From Streptomyces ficellus (GTDB taxonomy: Bacteria > Actinomycetota > Actinomycetes > Streptomycetales > Streptomycetaceae): DNA of 64,000 bases. The stretch covers positions 1 to 64,000 of the forward strand of contig NZ_CP034279.1 of the NCBI RefSeq assembly GCF_009739905.1, in the 5' to 3' direction. Shown in pieces: positions 49,933 to 59,229 of this stretch; position 1 is the first letter of the stretch, and each line of letters opens with the position of its first letter. The notes under the pieces were generated by a model that did not search any database, was not told where the DNA came from, and saw nothing but the letters and a program-made list of their open reading frames with translations. The position numbers and the translations under genes were made by a program.

Positions 49933-51405
49933 TCAGTCGGTCTGGTTGCTCGTTCGTGTGGGCAGGAGGAACATCAGCGCCCACATGGCGGCGAAGGCAG
50001 CGCCGACCCACCACAGGACGCCGGTGAACGCATCCCGGTTGAGCGCGCCCTCGGTCGAGCCACCGGTGGCGGAGAAGAACACCAGGGCGGTCAGCGCAGT
50101 GCCCAGGGCCATGCCCAGGTGGATGGACGTGTTGAACAGGCCCGAGGCCGACCCCGCGTTTTCGTGCGGGACCTTGCTGAGCGACATGTCGGCGAGCGGC
50201 CCGCCGACCGAGCCAAAGCCCAGCCCGAGCAGCAGGAGCGGAACGGTCATCGCCAGGAGCGTCAGGTCGCCTTGACGGCTGACGATCTGAAGACCGTAAG
50301 CGGTCATCGTGCCGAGCACGAGCAGAATCCCGGCCTGGGGCAGGCGGCGTCCGAAGCGTCCGGCGGCCTTTACCGCGACCGTCGCTCCGGCCAGCTCACC
50401 CAGGGCGATCATGACGAAGGCCACGGCCGCCTGGAGCACGCTCATGCCCAGGCCGCGCTGGAGGTAGAGCGTCCAGGTCATGAAGAACATGCCGGTCGAC
50501 AGGCCGAGCAGCAGTTGCGTCGTAAGGCCGCCGGAGAACGCCCGGTCCCGGAACAGCGACAGCACCACCAGCGGGCCATCGTCCTTCCTGCGTTGCTGGT
50601 GGCGGACGAAGACGCCGAGCACGAGGACGCCGGCGGCGAGCATGGCCCAGCACCACAGGGGCCAGCCGTGCGCGTGGCCCTCGGTGAGCGGGAAGACGAT
50701 CAGGACGATGGACAGCGCGGACAGCGGCACACCTGTGAGGTCCAGACGCTGCGCCCGTTCCGCGGTCGACTCCTGGACGAACTTCCGGCCGAGGAGGAAC
50801 ACGGCCAGGCCGAGGGGCACGTTGATCAGGAAGACCGGCCGCCAGTCCAGGCCGAACAAGTCGGACTGGGTGAGCACACCGCCCAGCACCGGCCCCAGGA
50901 CGGACCCGAACGACAGGACGGCACCGTAGAGGCCGAATGCCTTGCTGCGCTGCTCGCCGTCGAACGTGACGTGGAGGGTGGCCAGGACCTGCGGCAGCAT
51001 CACGGCGGCCCCGCCGCCCTGCAGGATGCGGGCGGCGATCAGCGTGCCCGGGTCGGCTGCGAGCCCGCACAGCAGCGAGGCCAGGGTGAAGACGGCGGTG
51101 CCGATGAGGAAGCTCCTGCGGCGGCCGTAGAGGTCACCGAGCCTGCCGCCGGTGATCAAGCCCAAGGCGATCGTCAGCGAGTAGCCGGCCGTCACCCACT
51201 GGAGCGCCGCCGGTCCGGCGCCAAGAGACTCCTGGAGAGTGGGCAGGGCGGTGAGGACGATCGAGCTGTCGAGGATATTCATGAGCTCGGCGACCAGGAC
51301 CACCACCAGGGCGATCTTCGCGGCCAGGGCCACCTTGGACGCACCTGGCTGAGCGGAGGGCTCGGAGGAATGTTGCGGCTCGTTGCCGAGCGCGGGGGAA
51401 ACCAC
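49933..51405 (-). CDS. MFS drug exporter, DHA2 family (14 TM), 490 aa
   Basis: Many hydrophobic helices are visible, with the DHA2 signatures: LDSSIVLTALPTLQESL in TM1, GGRLGDLYGRRR in the loop after TM2, ARILQGGGAAVMLPQVLATL (motif C region) and GPVLGGVL in TM5. It is a proton-driven exporter of a hydrophobic compound. I start at the GTG at 51405, with AGGAG eight bases upstream; the upstream ATG extension looks non-coding. The 370 bp upstream, up to the IS remnant, contains no gene. Confidence 0.88.
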   Translation of the reverse strand: MVSPALGNEPQHSSEPSAQPGASKVALAAKIALVVVLVAELMNILDSSIVLTALPTLQESLGAGPAALQWVTAGYSLTIALGLITGGRLGDLYGRRRSFLIGTAVFTLASLLCGLAADPGTLIAARILQGGGAAVMLPQVLATLHVTFDGEQRSKAFGLYGAVLSFGSVLGPVLGGVLTQSDLFGLDWRPVFLINVPLGLAVFLLGRKFVQESTAERAQRLDLTGVPLSALSIVLIVFPLTEGHAHGWPLWCWAMLAAGVLVLGVFVRHQQRRKDDGPLVVLSLFRDRAFSGGLTTQLLLGLSTGMFFMTWTLYLQRGLGMSVLQAAVAFVMIALGELAGATVAVKAAGRFGRRLPQAGILLVLGTMTAYGLQIVSRQGDLTLLAMTVPLLLLGLGFGSVGGPLADMSLSKVPHENAGSASGLFNTSIHLGMALGTALTALVFFSATGGSTEGALNRDAFTGVLWWVGAAFAAMWALMFLLPTRTSNQTD

Positions 51406-51779
51406 GGAAAGGCTCCTGATCCAGAAGAATCGGGGAGCCCGCCGCCGGCCGCAACGGGTCAGCACAGCACCAGGCCCGGGGCAGACGGCAGAGCTGCACC
51501 CGGGAAGCAAGGGGAATGCGGGGGTGGTTGACGCAACTCAGACCAGCGCGACGTCCGCCCCCGCACACGTTCACAACAGAACGCGGGGAAACGACGGACG
51601 GCTACTTGGCCTGGGGGTACAAGCTCACCTCAAGATCGTGAAACGACGGGTCCGGGCCTGCCACCGCGGTCACCAAGCAGCAGGAACCTCACCACGGTAC
51701 GACAACCGTCAGGTCCCGCGCACCTCCATATCGCGCAGCTCGTCAAGACAACGGGCACGAGGCCGCGTAAGTCCTTCTG

Positions 51780-52524
51780 TCACAGCCACTCGCTAATGGC
51801 CGCGACGAGGACGTTCGCTCCGTAGCGGACGGCGAGCTTGTCATATCGGGTGGCGACCGCACGGTTCCTCTTGAGACGACTGATTCCGCACTCGACCGCA
51901 TGACGATCCCGGTAGTCGGCCCGGTCGAAACGTGGCGGTCGGCCGCCACGGGACCCGAGCTTCCTGCGGGGAGTCTCCTCGCTGTCCTGCGGTGATCACG
52001 ATCGACATGGGTTTCTGCCCTTGCTCGACGGCCAGTTGCAGTTTGGTGGTGAAGCCGCCGCGCGACCGTCCCAGCCCGTGATCACGAGGCTCGGTGAAGA
52101 TGCCCCCGGTGGTTCCTTCTGCAGATCGCCCTGTCTGCGGGCCCCGGCCGCATGCTGATGGGCGCGGCAGACGGTGGAGTCAACGCTCAGATCCCACGTG
52201 ATCGCTCCCCTCGCGTCGGCCAGGGCCTGAAGCCGGCTCACGATCCGGTGCCAGGTGCCGTTCCGCTGCCATCGGCGAGACAGGTCGCAGACCCGTCCCC
52301 ACGGCCGGTACTCGACAGGTACATCCCGCCACGGGACACCAGTACGGACCCGGAAGCGTATGCCGTCGATCAACTGCCGTCGCGACCGGACGGGCGGCCG
52401 TCCCGCCTTGACACCTCTCGGCAACAGCGGCTCCAGCACTGTCCACTGCGCATCTGTGAGATCTCCCCGCTCCATGACCGGAGATCATTCACTGCTCAAG
52501 ATCCATTTTCGATACACGCCCTAG
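51780..52524 (-). mobile_element. IS5-family element remnant, transposase with frameshift and internal deletion
   Basis: The transposase begins at 52475 (GDLTDAQWTVLEPLLPRG, later WDLSVDSTVCRAHQHAAG with the first Asp of the DDE triad). Near 52100 the frame shifts; GLGRSRGGFTTKLQLAVEQG and AGQRGDSPQ continue in another frame. The part between DSPQ and [10 protein letters not shown], with the second Asp, is deleted. The last part [20 protein letters not shown] and AISEWL ends at 51780. Right end: TTTTCGATACACGCCCTAG (52507-52524). No matching left end is seen. It is inactive. Confidence 0.85.
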
Positions 52525-53531
52525 TGGGGCTGACGGGTCTGTGTGGCCCGGTAGCGGGACGGTGAGATCCCGTACCGGGCGGTGAACGCCTGGCGCAGCG
52601 ACTCGGTCGTACCGAATCCGCAGCGGGCGGCCACGCTCGCCATCGGCAGCGTCGTCGACGCGAGGAGGTGGGCGGCCGCTTCGGTACGGGCCTGGCGGAC
52701 GAACCGGCCGGGTGCCTGGCCGAGGTGTTCCGTGAACAGACGCGTGAGGTGACGGACAGTCACCCCGGCACGGGCGGCCAGTGCCGGGGCGCCGAGGTCG
52801 TGGTCGGGGTGGGCGGCGATGTGCGCGACGAGTTCGCGGACCAGTTCGTTGCGGGGTGCCGGGGCGGCGGTGTGCAGGCTCATCTGCGCCTGACCGCCAG
52901 GTCGTTGCAGGTAGACGACGAGGGCCCGGGCCACCTCGCGGGCCAGCTCGGGGCCGTGGTCCTCCTCGATGAACGCGAGGGTGAGGTCCAGCGCGCTGGT
53001 GATCCCGGCCGCCGTGTACACGTTCCCGTCCTGGATGTAGATGGGCGCGGCGTCCACGGTCACCTCCGGGTGCCGGGCCGCGAGTTGCGGGGCGAAGCGC
53101 CAGTGGGTGGTGGCGCGGCGCCCGTCCAGGAGGCCGGTGGCGGCGAGGACGCCCGCTCCGGTGCACACCGACGCCACACGTCGGCTCTCCTTCGCCAGTC
53201 GCCGAACGTGGCCCACGATGCCGGGGTGGGCGGCGGCCCGTTCGAAGCCCGGGCCTCCGGAGACGATGAGGGTGTCGAGCGGGCCGACGAGCTGTTCCAG
53301 GGACTGCTGGCTGTCCAGGACCAGTCCGGAGCCGCAGACGATGGGCCCGCCGCCCGGCCCGGCCAGACGTACCCGATACGGCACGGCCGGGGATCCGAGC
53401 TCGTTCGCCATGGCCAGGGTCGTCGTCACGCACGCGATGTCCAGCAACTCGGCCGCCTGGTAGCCGACCACGACCATGAGCCGCTCCGTCACGCGCCGCC
53501 CGCCCGGCCCGCCCCCGCGCTGTTCCGCCAT
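52521..53531 (-). CDS. GlxA-family AraC regulator with DJ-1/PfpI domain, 336 aa
   Basis: The N-terminal 190 residues are a class I glutamine-amidotransferase-like (DJ-1/PfpI) domain with LIVSGGPGFE and nucleophile-elbow VASVCTGAGVLAATGLLDGRRATTHW. The C-terminal 110 residues are an AraC DNA-binding domain with two HTHs (APALAARAGVTVRHLTRLF, PMASVAARCGFGTTESLRQAF). Such proteins regulate nitrogen or aldehyde-related catabolism. Its TAG stop lies inside the CTAG that borders the IS end. The GTG internal start at VTERLM is also possible. Confidence 0.9.
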   Translation of the reverse strand: MAEQRGGGPGGRRVTERLMVVVGYQAAELLDIACVTTTLAMANELGSPAVPYRVRLAGPGGGPIVCGSGLVLDSQQSLEQLVGPLDTLIVSGGPGFERAAAHPGIVGHVRRLAKESRRVASVCTGAGVLAATGLLDGRRATTHWRFAPQLAARHPEVTVDAAPIYIQDGNVYTAAGITSALDLTLAFIEEDHGPELAREVARALVVYLQRPGGQAQMSLHTAAPAPRNELVRELVAHIAAHPDHDLGAPALAARAGVTVRHLTRLFTEHLGQAPGRFVRQARTEAAAHLLASTTLPMASVAARCGFGTTESLRQAFTARYGISPSRYRATQTRQPH

Positions 53532-53686
53532 GCGGCGACCCTATGCCGGAAGGACCGCCACCCCAAGGTTGCGGACATCGGCCGGGCCACCGCGTGCGTA
53601 CCGGCGGCGCCACCCGGACAGTGGAGCGGGCACCCCCGGCACCCGCCCCTTTCCTTTCCGGACTTCTGCAGCACCAGGGAGAGACC

Positions 53687-54148
53687 ATGACGATCGAGTC
53701 CCCCCGCGACGAACGTGACAGCGGCACCAGCGGAGCGCGGGATGTCGTGCGCGCCCTCGGGCACAGGTGGCCGACTCTGCTCGCCGTGGCCCTGGCGGTC
53801 GCCACCTTCGCCGACGGTCTGCCACCGCGGGGCTTCCTGGCCGCGCTCCTCGTCGTCATGCCGGTGTGCTACCTGCTCTTCGGCGCGGTACGGGGCGAAC
53901 TGCGCCGGCCCGGTGCCCTGCTCGTACAGCTCCTGGGCCTCGCCGGGTTCACCGCCGTCGCGCTGGCCGCCCTGGCCGTCGACGACACCCTCGGCTGGTA
54001 CGTCCTCGCCGCGGGGTGGCTGGGGCACGCCGTCTGGGACTTCGTCCACCACCGGTCCGGCCGGGTCGTCCCGCGGGCGTGGTCGGAGTGGTGCTGCGTC
54101 GTCGACGCCTGTGGCGCGCTGGCGCTGGTCGCCCTCGCGGTCCAGTGA
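53687..54148 (+). CDS. Membrane protein, about four helices, 153 aa
   Basis: AGGGAGAG precedes the ATG at 53687. A polar N-terminus (about 20 residues) is followed by helices WPTLLAVALAVATFAD, FLAALLVVMPVCYLLFGAV, LLVQLLGLAGFTAVALAALAV, and a final CGALALVALAVQ, with a His-rich loop (HAVWDFVHHRSGRVVPRAW) between. The family is unknown. It is divergent from the GlxA regulator, which may control it. Confidence 0.7.
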   Translation: MTIESPRDERDSGTSGARDVVRALGHRWPTLLAVALAVATFADGLPPRGFLAALLVVMPVCYLLFGAVRGELRRPGALLVQLLGLAGFTAVALAALAVDDTLGWYVLAAGWLGHAVWDFVHHRSGRVVPRAWSEWCCVVDACGALALVALAVQ

Positions 54149-54198
54149 TCGCCGCCAGGTGGGGCTGTCCGCTGGGTCGGCACGGCCCGTAGGACGTG

Positions 54199-56409
54199 CT
54201 AGGCCCGCGTCGCCCGTAGCAGGAGCAGGGCGATGTCGTCCGTGCCGGGTGTGGTGCGTTCGGAATACCGCAACAGGCTGTCGGCGGTGTCGTCGAGGCT
54301 CTGCGCCCCGGGGTGGTCGAGGTGGTGGCGGGCGAGGTGGCGGGCGAGGTTCAGGGTGGCGGAGTCGATGTCGGTGCCGGGCGTCTCGACCAGGCCGTCG
54401 GTGTGGAGGAGCAGGAGCGCGCCCGGTGGGAACGGGATCTCCAGGGTCGGGTACGCGGCGGTCGGCTCGATCCCGAGGAGGAGTCCGGGCGGCACGGGGA
54501 GTACGTCCGTCCCGCCGTCGGGCTGTCGCAGCAGGGGTGGCGGGTGGCCGGCGCTGGCGAGGCGGGCGCGCCGGTGTTCGAGGTCGACCTGGACGATCAG
54601 GCAGCTGGTGAACAGTCCGGGGTCGAGGTCGGCCAGGAGGCGGTTGGTCCGGGCGAGGAGCTGCGAGGGCGGTGTGCCGGCGGTGGCGTGGGCGTGGACG
54701 GCGGTGCGGACCTGTCCCATCAGTGCGGCGGCGTTCACGTTGTGTCCCTGGACGTCGCCGATGGCGGCCACAACCGTCGTCGGGGTGGGGTGGATCAGGT
54801 CGTAGAAGTCGCCTCCGATCTCCATGCCGTGCCCGGCCGGCCGGTAGCGGGCGGTGACGTCGAGGCCCGGGACGGGTGGCAGGGTCTGGGGCAGCAGGCC
54901 GGTCTGCAGGGTGTGGGCCAGGGCGTGCTTGGCGTCGTAGAGGCGGGCGCGGTCGAGCGCCTGGGCGATCAGGCCGGCCAGCGAGGTCAGCAGGGCCCGT
55001 TCGGCCGGGGGGAACGGGCGCGGGCGGTCGTACGAGAGGATCAGTGAGCCCACCGACCGGCCGGACGCGGTGAGCGGCAGGAACGCCCAGGCGCTGCGGC
55101 CCTCGTGGCGGGGTGCGTCGGGGTGGGCGCGGCGGAACTCCTCGTAGCTCGCGAAGAAGACGGGGGTGCCGGTGGTGAGCACCTGCGCGTTGGCGACGGC
55201 CGCGGTCAGCGGCGTGCCGTCGAACCGGGCGACGAATTCGGGCCGGTAGCCGCGGTGGCCGATGATCCGCAGCCGTCCCTCCTCCACCGTCATGAGGACC
55301 AGGCCCTGGGGGCCGAGCGCCGGCACGATCTGGTCGGCCAGCAGCTCCATCACGTCCCGGACACCGGCCGCCTCGGCGAGGGCGGCGGCCAGGTGCGTCA
55401 GGTGGTACAGCCCCATGGCCCCCATCGGCTCCTGTCCGGTCTCCCCTTCAGTGGCTGGGGCGGGGGCGTCCGGGGCGAGGGCTGCCGGGGGCGTCGTACC
55501 GGAGGAGACCGTCGCGGCGGGAGAGATGTGCAGGCTGATGCCGCGCTCGTCCGGGTAGAGCTGGAAGAGCAGACGTGCGTCGGGCGGCCGGACCGCGGTG
55601 AAGGCCGTCGGCCGCCGGGCCACCACCGCAGCCCGGTACCGGTCCTCCACGAGAGGGTCGCGCAGCCATGGCAGCACCTCCCACGGGCGCCTGCCCAGGA
55701 GCTTCGGCGCGTCGACGCCCACCAGTGCGGCGCCGGCCGTGTTGATGAAGGTGATCTGACCGTCGAGGTCCAGTGCGCAGCAGCCCAGGGGCATGCGGTC
55801 GGTGAAGTCGAGGGCTGCGGCGGCCCGTGCCGGGTCCAGGTGCCGCCGCCGTGGCGCGGCGACGAAACGCGGCTCGCCCTGGGGCGGCCGGACGTCACCG
55901 TCCCGCGCCGGCGCCCCTCGCAGGCACTGCTCGGCGCGCCGGGCGAAGGTGCGTATGCCCTCCTCCTCCCGCTCGCTGAGCCGCGGGGGGTGCCACCCCG
56001 GCCACAGGAGGACGAGGCCGCCCAGCGCGTCGTCACCGCCGCCCGCGATCGGGGCCGCGGCGAGGAGGAAGTCGTACGGGAGCACCAGCCCCAGCCTCGG
56101 GTAGCGGCGGGCCACCTCCTCCTGGCCGCCGCCCAGCCAGACGAGCCGTCGCTCGCGGACTGCGTCGGCCACGGGGACGGCTTCGTCCAGGGAGATCCGT
56201 GCCCAGGGAGCGGTGATCGGAGGAGGCGCCCCCGCCACGAGCCCCAGCCTCAGGACGCGCTCCTCCGCCTCCAGCAGGTACACGAGCCCCACGGAGGCCC
56301 CGGTCTCCTCCATGACGGCGGCCAGGGGCCCGTCCAGCCGGTCCGGTGCCTGCTGGGCCGCCGTCTCCGCCGCCCCGGTCGCCCCGTCCGTGTGGTGCAT
56401 GGAACTCAC
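54199..56409 (-). CDS. SpoIIE-type PP2C phosphatase with GAF/PAS/GAF sensors, 736 aa
   Basis: Residues 25-165 are a first GAF-like domain (ASVGLVYLLEAEERVLRLGLVAG). About 200-310 is a PAS domain (CALDLDGQITFINTAGAALVG, LLGRRPWEVLPWL). About 350-500 is a second GAF (DVMELLADQIVPALGPQGLVLM). A linker LQTGLLPQTLPPVPGLDVTAR leads to an intact SpoIIE phosphatase, with metal motifs VVAAIGDVQGHNVNAAAL, LLHTDGLVETPG and GTDDIALLLL. It probably relays light, redox or ligand signals to an anti-sigma antagonist. Single-gene unit. Confidence 0.9.
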   Translation of the reverse strand: MSSMHHTDGATGAAETAAQQAPDRLDGPLAAVMEETGASVGLVYLLEAEERVLRLGLVAGAPPPITAPWARISLDEAVPVADAVRERRLVWLGGGQEEVARRYPRLGLVLPYDFLLAAAPIAGGGDDALGGLVLLWPGWHPPRLSEREEEGIRTFARRAEQCLRGAPARDGDVRPPQGEPRFVAAPRRRHLDPARAAAALDFTDRMPLGCCALDLDGQITFINTAGAALVGVDAPKLLGRRPWEVLPWLRDPLVEDRYRAAVVARRPTAFTAVRPPDARLLFQLYPDERGISLHISPAATVSSGTTPPAALAPDAPAPATEGETGQEPMGAMGLYHLTHLAAALAEAAGVRDVMELLADQIVPALGPQGLVLMTVEEGRLRIIGHRGYRPEFVARFDGTPLTAAVANAQVLTTGTPVFFASYEEFRRAHPDAPRHEGRSAWAFLPLTASGRSVGSLILSYDRPRPFPPAERALLTSLAGLIAQALDRARLYDAKHALAHTLQTGLLPQTLPPVPGLDVTARYRPAGHGMEIGGDFYDLIHPTPTTVVAAIGDVQGHNVNAAALMGQVRTAVHAHATAGTPPSQLLARTNRLLADLDPGLFTSCLIVQVDLEHRRARLASAGHPPPLLRQPDGGTDVLPVPPGLLLGIEPTAAYPTLEIPFPPGALLLLHTDGLVETPGTDIDSATLNLARHLARHHLDHPGAQSLDDTADSLLRYSERTTPGTDDIALLLLRATRA

Positions 56410-56539
56410 CTGCCCGCCGGGTGCGTATCGCCCTTATCAGGACGATAGACCCGGTAGATCCGCCGAGGCATCCCCGGCCGGCCCTGCGGCCCGCGACCCC
56501 GCATCCCAGCCCCGGCGGTGGGCCCAGGTGCGGAGCGGT

Positions 56540-57802
56540 CTACGCGTGCCCCGCCCGGTCCTGGTCCGTGACGGCCTCGGGCGGCCGGGAGGAGGCGGAC
56601 GGGGCGGTCGGGGTGGACGGAACCGGCTCGTCCGGGCGGCGGCGCCTGCTGATCCAGAGAGCCACGGGTTCGGTGTAGCGGGCGGTCAGCGGCCCGATCA
56701 CGACCAGGAGGAGGACGTACGCCGTGGCCAGCGGCCCCAGCGCCGGTTCGATGCCCGCGGTGACCGCGAGACCGGCGATCACGATGGAGAACTCGCCACG
56801 GGCCACCAGGGTGCCGCCGGCGCGCCAGCGGCCCTTGACCCCGACGCCCGCCCGCCTCGCGGCCCAGTAACCGGTGGCGATCTTGGTGAGGGCGGTGACG
56901 ACGGCGAGCGCGAGTGCGGGCAGCAGGACGGGCGGGATGCTGGCCGGGTCGGTGTGCAGGCCGAAGAAGACGAAGAACACCGCGGCGAACAGGTCCCGCA
57001 ACGGGCTGAGCAGCGTGTGGGTGCCCTCGGCGACCTCACCGGACAGGGCGATGCCGACCAGGAAGGCACCGACCGCGGCGGAGACCTGGAGCTGCTGCGC
57101 GATGCCGGCCACCAGCAGGGTCAGCCCCAGGACGACGAGCAGGAGCTTCTCGGGGTCGTCGCTGGAGACGAAGCGGGAGATCAGCCTGCCGTAGCGGAGG
57201 GCGACGAACAGCACCGCGCCGGCGACACCGAGCGCGATGGCGAGGGTGGCGCTGCCCGCGGCCAGTCCCACGCCGGCGAGCAGGGCGGTGACGATGGGCA
57301 GGTACACGGCCATGGCGAGGTCTTCCAGCACCAGCACGCTGAGGATGACCGGTGTCTCGCGGTTGCCCAGGCGTCCCAGGTCGCCCATCACCTTGGCGAT
57401 GACACCGGAGGACGAGATCCAGGTGACCCCGGCGAGCACGACCGCGGCGACCGGGCCCCAGCCCATGAGCAGCGCGGCGAGTGCGCCGGGCAGGGCGTTG
57501 AGGGTGAAGTCGACCAGGCCGGCGGGGTACTGGGTCTTGAGGTTGGAGACGAGGTCGCTGGCGGTGTACTCCAGGCCGAGCATCAGCAGCAGGAGGATGA
57601 CGCCGATCTCGGCGCCGATCGCGACGAACTCCTCGCTGGCGGGCAGGGGCAGCAGCCCGCCCTCGCCGAACGCGAGACCCGCCAGCAGGTAGAGCGGTAT
57701 GGGCGAGAACTTGAGCCTGCCCGCGACCCGGCCCAGCAGGCCGAGGCCGAGGATGATCGCACCGAATTCGATGAGGAAGAGCGCGGAGTGCACGGGATTC
57801 AC
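56540..57802 (-). CDS. CPA2 cation/proton antiporter (KefB/KhtU-like), 420 aa
   Basis: There are about twelve membrane helices with the CPA2 core: LYLLAGLAFGEGGLLPL, unwound-helix ASSSG-type region (VTWISSSGVIAKVMGDLG), and FFVFFGLHTDPASIPPVLLPA near the end. The short cytoplasmic C-terminus has no TrkA-N domain; this role is filled by the upstream TrkA-C protein, whose stop overlaps the antiporter start by four bases (ATGA). The pair matches KhtT/KhtU-type K+ (NH4+)/H+ exchangers that keep pH and K+ balance. Confidence 0.88.
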   Translation of the reverse strand: MNPVHSALFLIEFGAIILGLGLLGRVAGRLKFSPIPLYLLAGLAFGEGGLLPLPASEEFVAIGAEIGVILLLLMLGLEYTASDLVSNLKTQYPAGLVDFTLNALPGALAALLMGWGPVAAVVLAGVTWISSSGVIAKVMGDLGRLGNRETPVILSVLVLEDLAMAVYLPIVTALLAGVGLAAGSATLAIALGVAGAVLFVALRYGRLISRFVSSDDPEKLLLVVLGLTLLVAGIAQQLQVSAAVGAFLVGIALSGEVAEGTHTLLSPLRDLFAAVFFVFFGLHTDPASIPPVLLPALALAVVTALTKIATGYWAARRAGVGVKGRWRAGGTLVARGEFSIVIAGLAVTAGIEPALGPLATAYVLLLVVIGPLTARYTEPVALWISRRRRPDEPVPSTPTAPSASSRPPEAVTDQDRAGHA

Positions 57803-58284
57803 TCCCGTCCCAGTATCGCGGCGGCGGCGTCGACGCCCTCACGGGTGCCGATCACGATGAGGGTGTCGCCGCCGGCGAGACGGAAGTCCGGTGCGGGTGA
57901 GGGCCGTGCCTCCGCGCGGCGCAGGACCGCGACCACCGAGACCCCGGTCTCGGTGCGCATCCGGGTCTCGCCCAGGACGCGGCCGTTCCAGTGCGAGTGC
58001 GCCGACAGCTCGATGCGCTCGGCCACCAGGCCCAGGTCGGTGGTGTGGAGCAGGTTCGGGCTGTGGTGGGCCGGCATGAGCGCGTCGATCAGCGAGGCCG
58101 TCTCGGCGCCCGTCAGGTGCAGCGACTGGGCGCAGGCATCGGGGTCGTCGGCCCGGTAGACGTTCACCGTCCGGGTCCCGTCCCGGTGGGCGATCACCGA
58201 CAGTTGGCGGTGTTCGCGGGTGCTGAGGTCGTACTGGACCCCGATGCCGGGCAGCGGTGTCGTGCGCATCCGTGGAGCAGGCAC
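57799..58284 (-). CDS. TrkA-C domain regulator of the antiporter (KhtT-like), 161 aa
   Basis: I start at the GTG at 58284, which has GAGAGGGA six bases upstream; the longer frame is not coding. Residues 1-75 are an N-terminal helical domain (IGVQYDLSTREHRQLSVIAHRDG), and residues 80-155 the TrkA-C nucleotide/ligand domain (LVAERIELSAHSHWNGRVLGETRM, GGDTLIVIGTREGVDAAAAIL). In KhtT this part binds cyclic-di-AMP and gates the antiporter. It overlaps the antiporter gene by four bases. Confidence 0.85.
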   Translation of the reverse strand: MPAPRMRTTPLPGIGVQYDLSTREHRQLSVIAHRDGTRTVNVYRADDPDACAQSLHLTGAETASLIDALMPAHHSPNLLHTTDLGLVAERIELSAHSHWNGRVLGETRMRTETGVSVVAVLRRAEARPSPAPDFRLAGGDTLIVIGTREGVDAAAAILGRE

Positions 58285-58529
58285 AGCCCGTCCCTCTCTG
58301 TTCGTTCTCGTTCGTTCTCCGTCCCGCCCACTGCGACGGCGGTACCGGGCAGCGGTACGGCGGTACGGCCGTACTGCGCGCGGCGGGTTCGGGCAGGCGA
58401 TCCGGCGCGGCAGGGACTCATGGTGCCAGGTCGGTTCCGGACCGGAAGAAGGGTGTCGCCGGATGCGGTGCTGTCGGACGGGGCGCACCCTGGAGGTGAC
58501 GACACGACCTGCTCCACCAGGGGGCGACG

Positions 58530-58994
58530 ATGGGTGCGGGAACCGAGGCCACCGTCTGGGACACCGTCGAACGGTACTTCGACCTGCTCCAGGCGCATGC
58601 CGACGCGGAGGTCATGCTGAGGGAGATCCTCACGCCGGACTTCCGTACGGGCTTCTCGGACGGTTATGTATGGGAAGGCGCGGGAGGGCTGCGGGACTTC
58701 CTGGCGGCGCGTTCGGTGTTCTTCGACGAGCGCCACACCCTGCATCAGATGTCGGCGCCCGAGCGCGGCGGCGACGGCCGGTGGACGTGCCGGACCAGGT
58801 TGTCGTTCTTCCTCCGCCGTCTGGATCCCGGGGAGGCGGTGAGCCGGGAGTTCACCGGGCTGGCCTGGCACACCTGGGTACTCGACGAGGGGCCGCCCTG
58901 GCGTGTGGCGGCCCAACTCGTCGACGGTTTCGCCGGTATGAACGACAACGCGCGTGCGCTCTTCTCCCGCCCTGACGAGGGCCTCGAGACCTAG
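58530..58994 (+). CDS. NTF2/SnoaL-like protein, 154 aa
   Basis: A small cone-shaped NTF2-like fold is indicated by the N-terminal helix with VERYFDLLQAHADAEVMLREILTPDFRTGFSDG and a beta sheet (RWTCRTRLSFFLRRLDPGE, HTWVLDEGPPWRVAAQLVDGFAGM). No catalytic residues stand out. The stop TAG is part of a CTAG that is also the left end of a MITE. It is monocistronic and divergent from the TrkA-C gene. Confidence 0.75.
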   Translation: MGAGTEATVWDTVERYFDLLQAHADAEVMLREILTPDFRTGFSDGYVWEGAGGLRDFLAARSVFFDERHTLHQMSAPERGGDGRWTCRTRLSFFLRRLDPGEAVSREFTGLAWHTWVLDEGPPWRVAAQLVDGFAGMNDNARALFSRPDEGLET

Positions 58995-59168
58995 GGAGTG
59001 TCCGGAAAGTATCGGCGTCCGCCCGGAGGGCGGGGGCCGTGGCGTCCGGTGCATACTGTCGCGAGGCGGAGGAGGGAGACATGGCGGAGCCATGGCGACC
59101 GACGACAACGCGGCGACAGTGCGTGCAGGGCGTCCCGGGCCAGGCGAGACTTTACGGATACGACCTAG
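58991..59168 (+). mobile_element. MITE copy 2, inserted at a stop codon
   Basis: Left end CTAGGGAGTGTCCGGAAAGT and right end ACTTTACGGATACGACCTAG are imperfect inverted repeats, with CTAG at both boundaries. The interior shares the GCCCGGAGGGCGG palindrome, AGGCGGAG and the GACAACGCxGCGA...GTGCGTGC block with the copy at 15854. The left CTAG supplies the TAG stop of the NTF2-like gene. Non-coding. Confidence 0.85.
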
Positions 59169-59229
59169 CGTCAAGGCTGTACGCAAAGGCCCCGTGGGCA
59201 CGGTGTGTGGGTCGGGCGGCTCGGGCGGG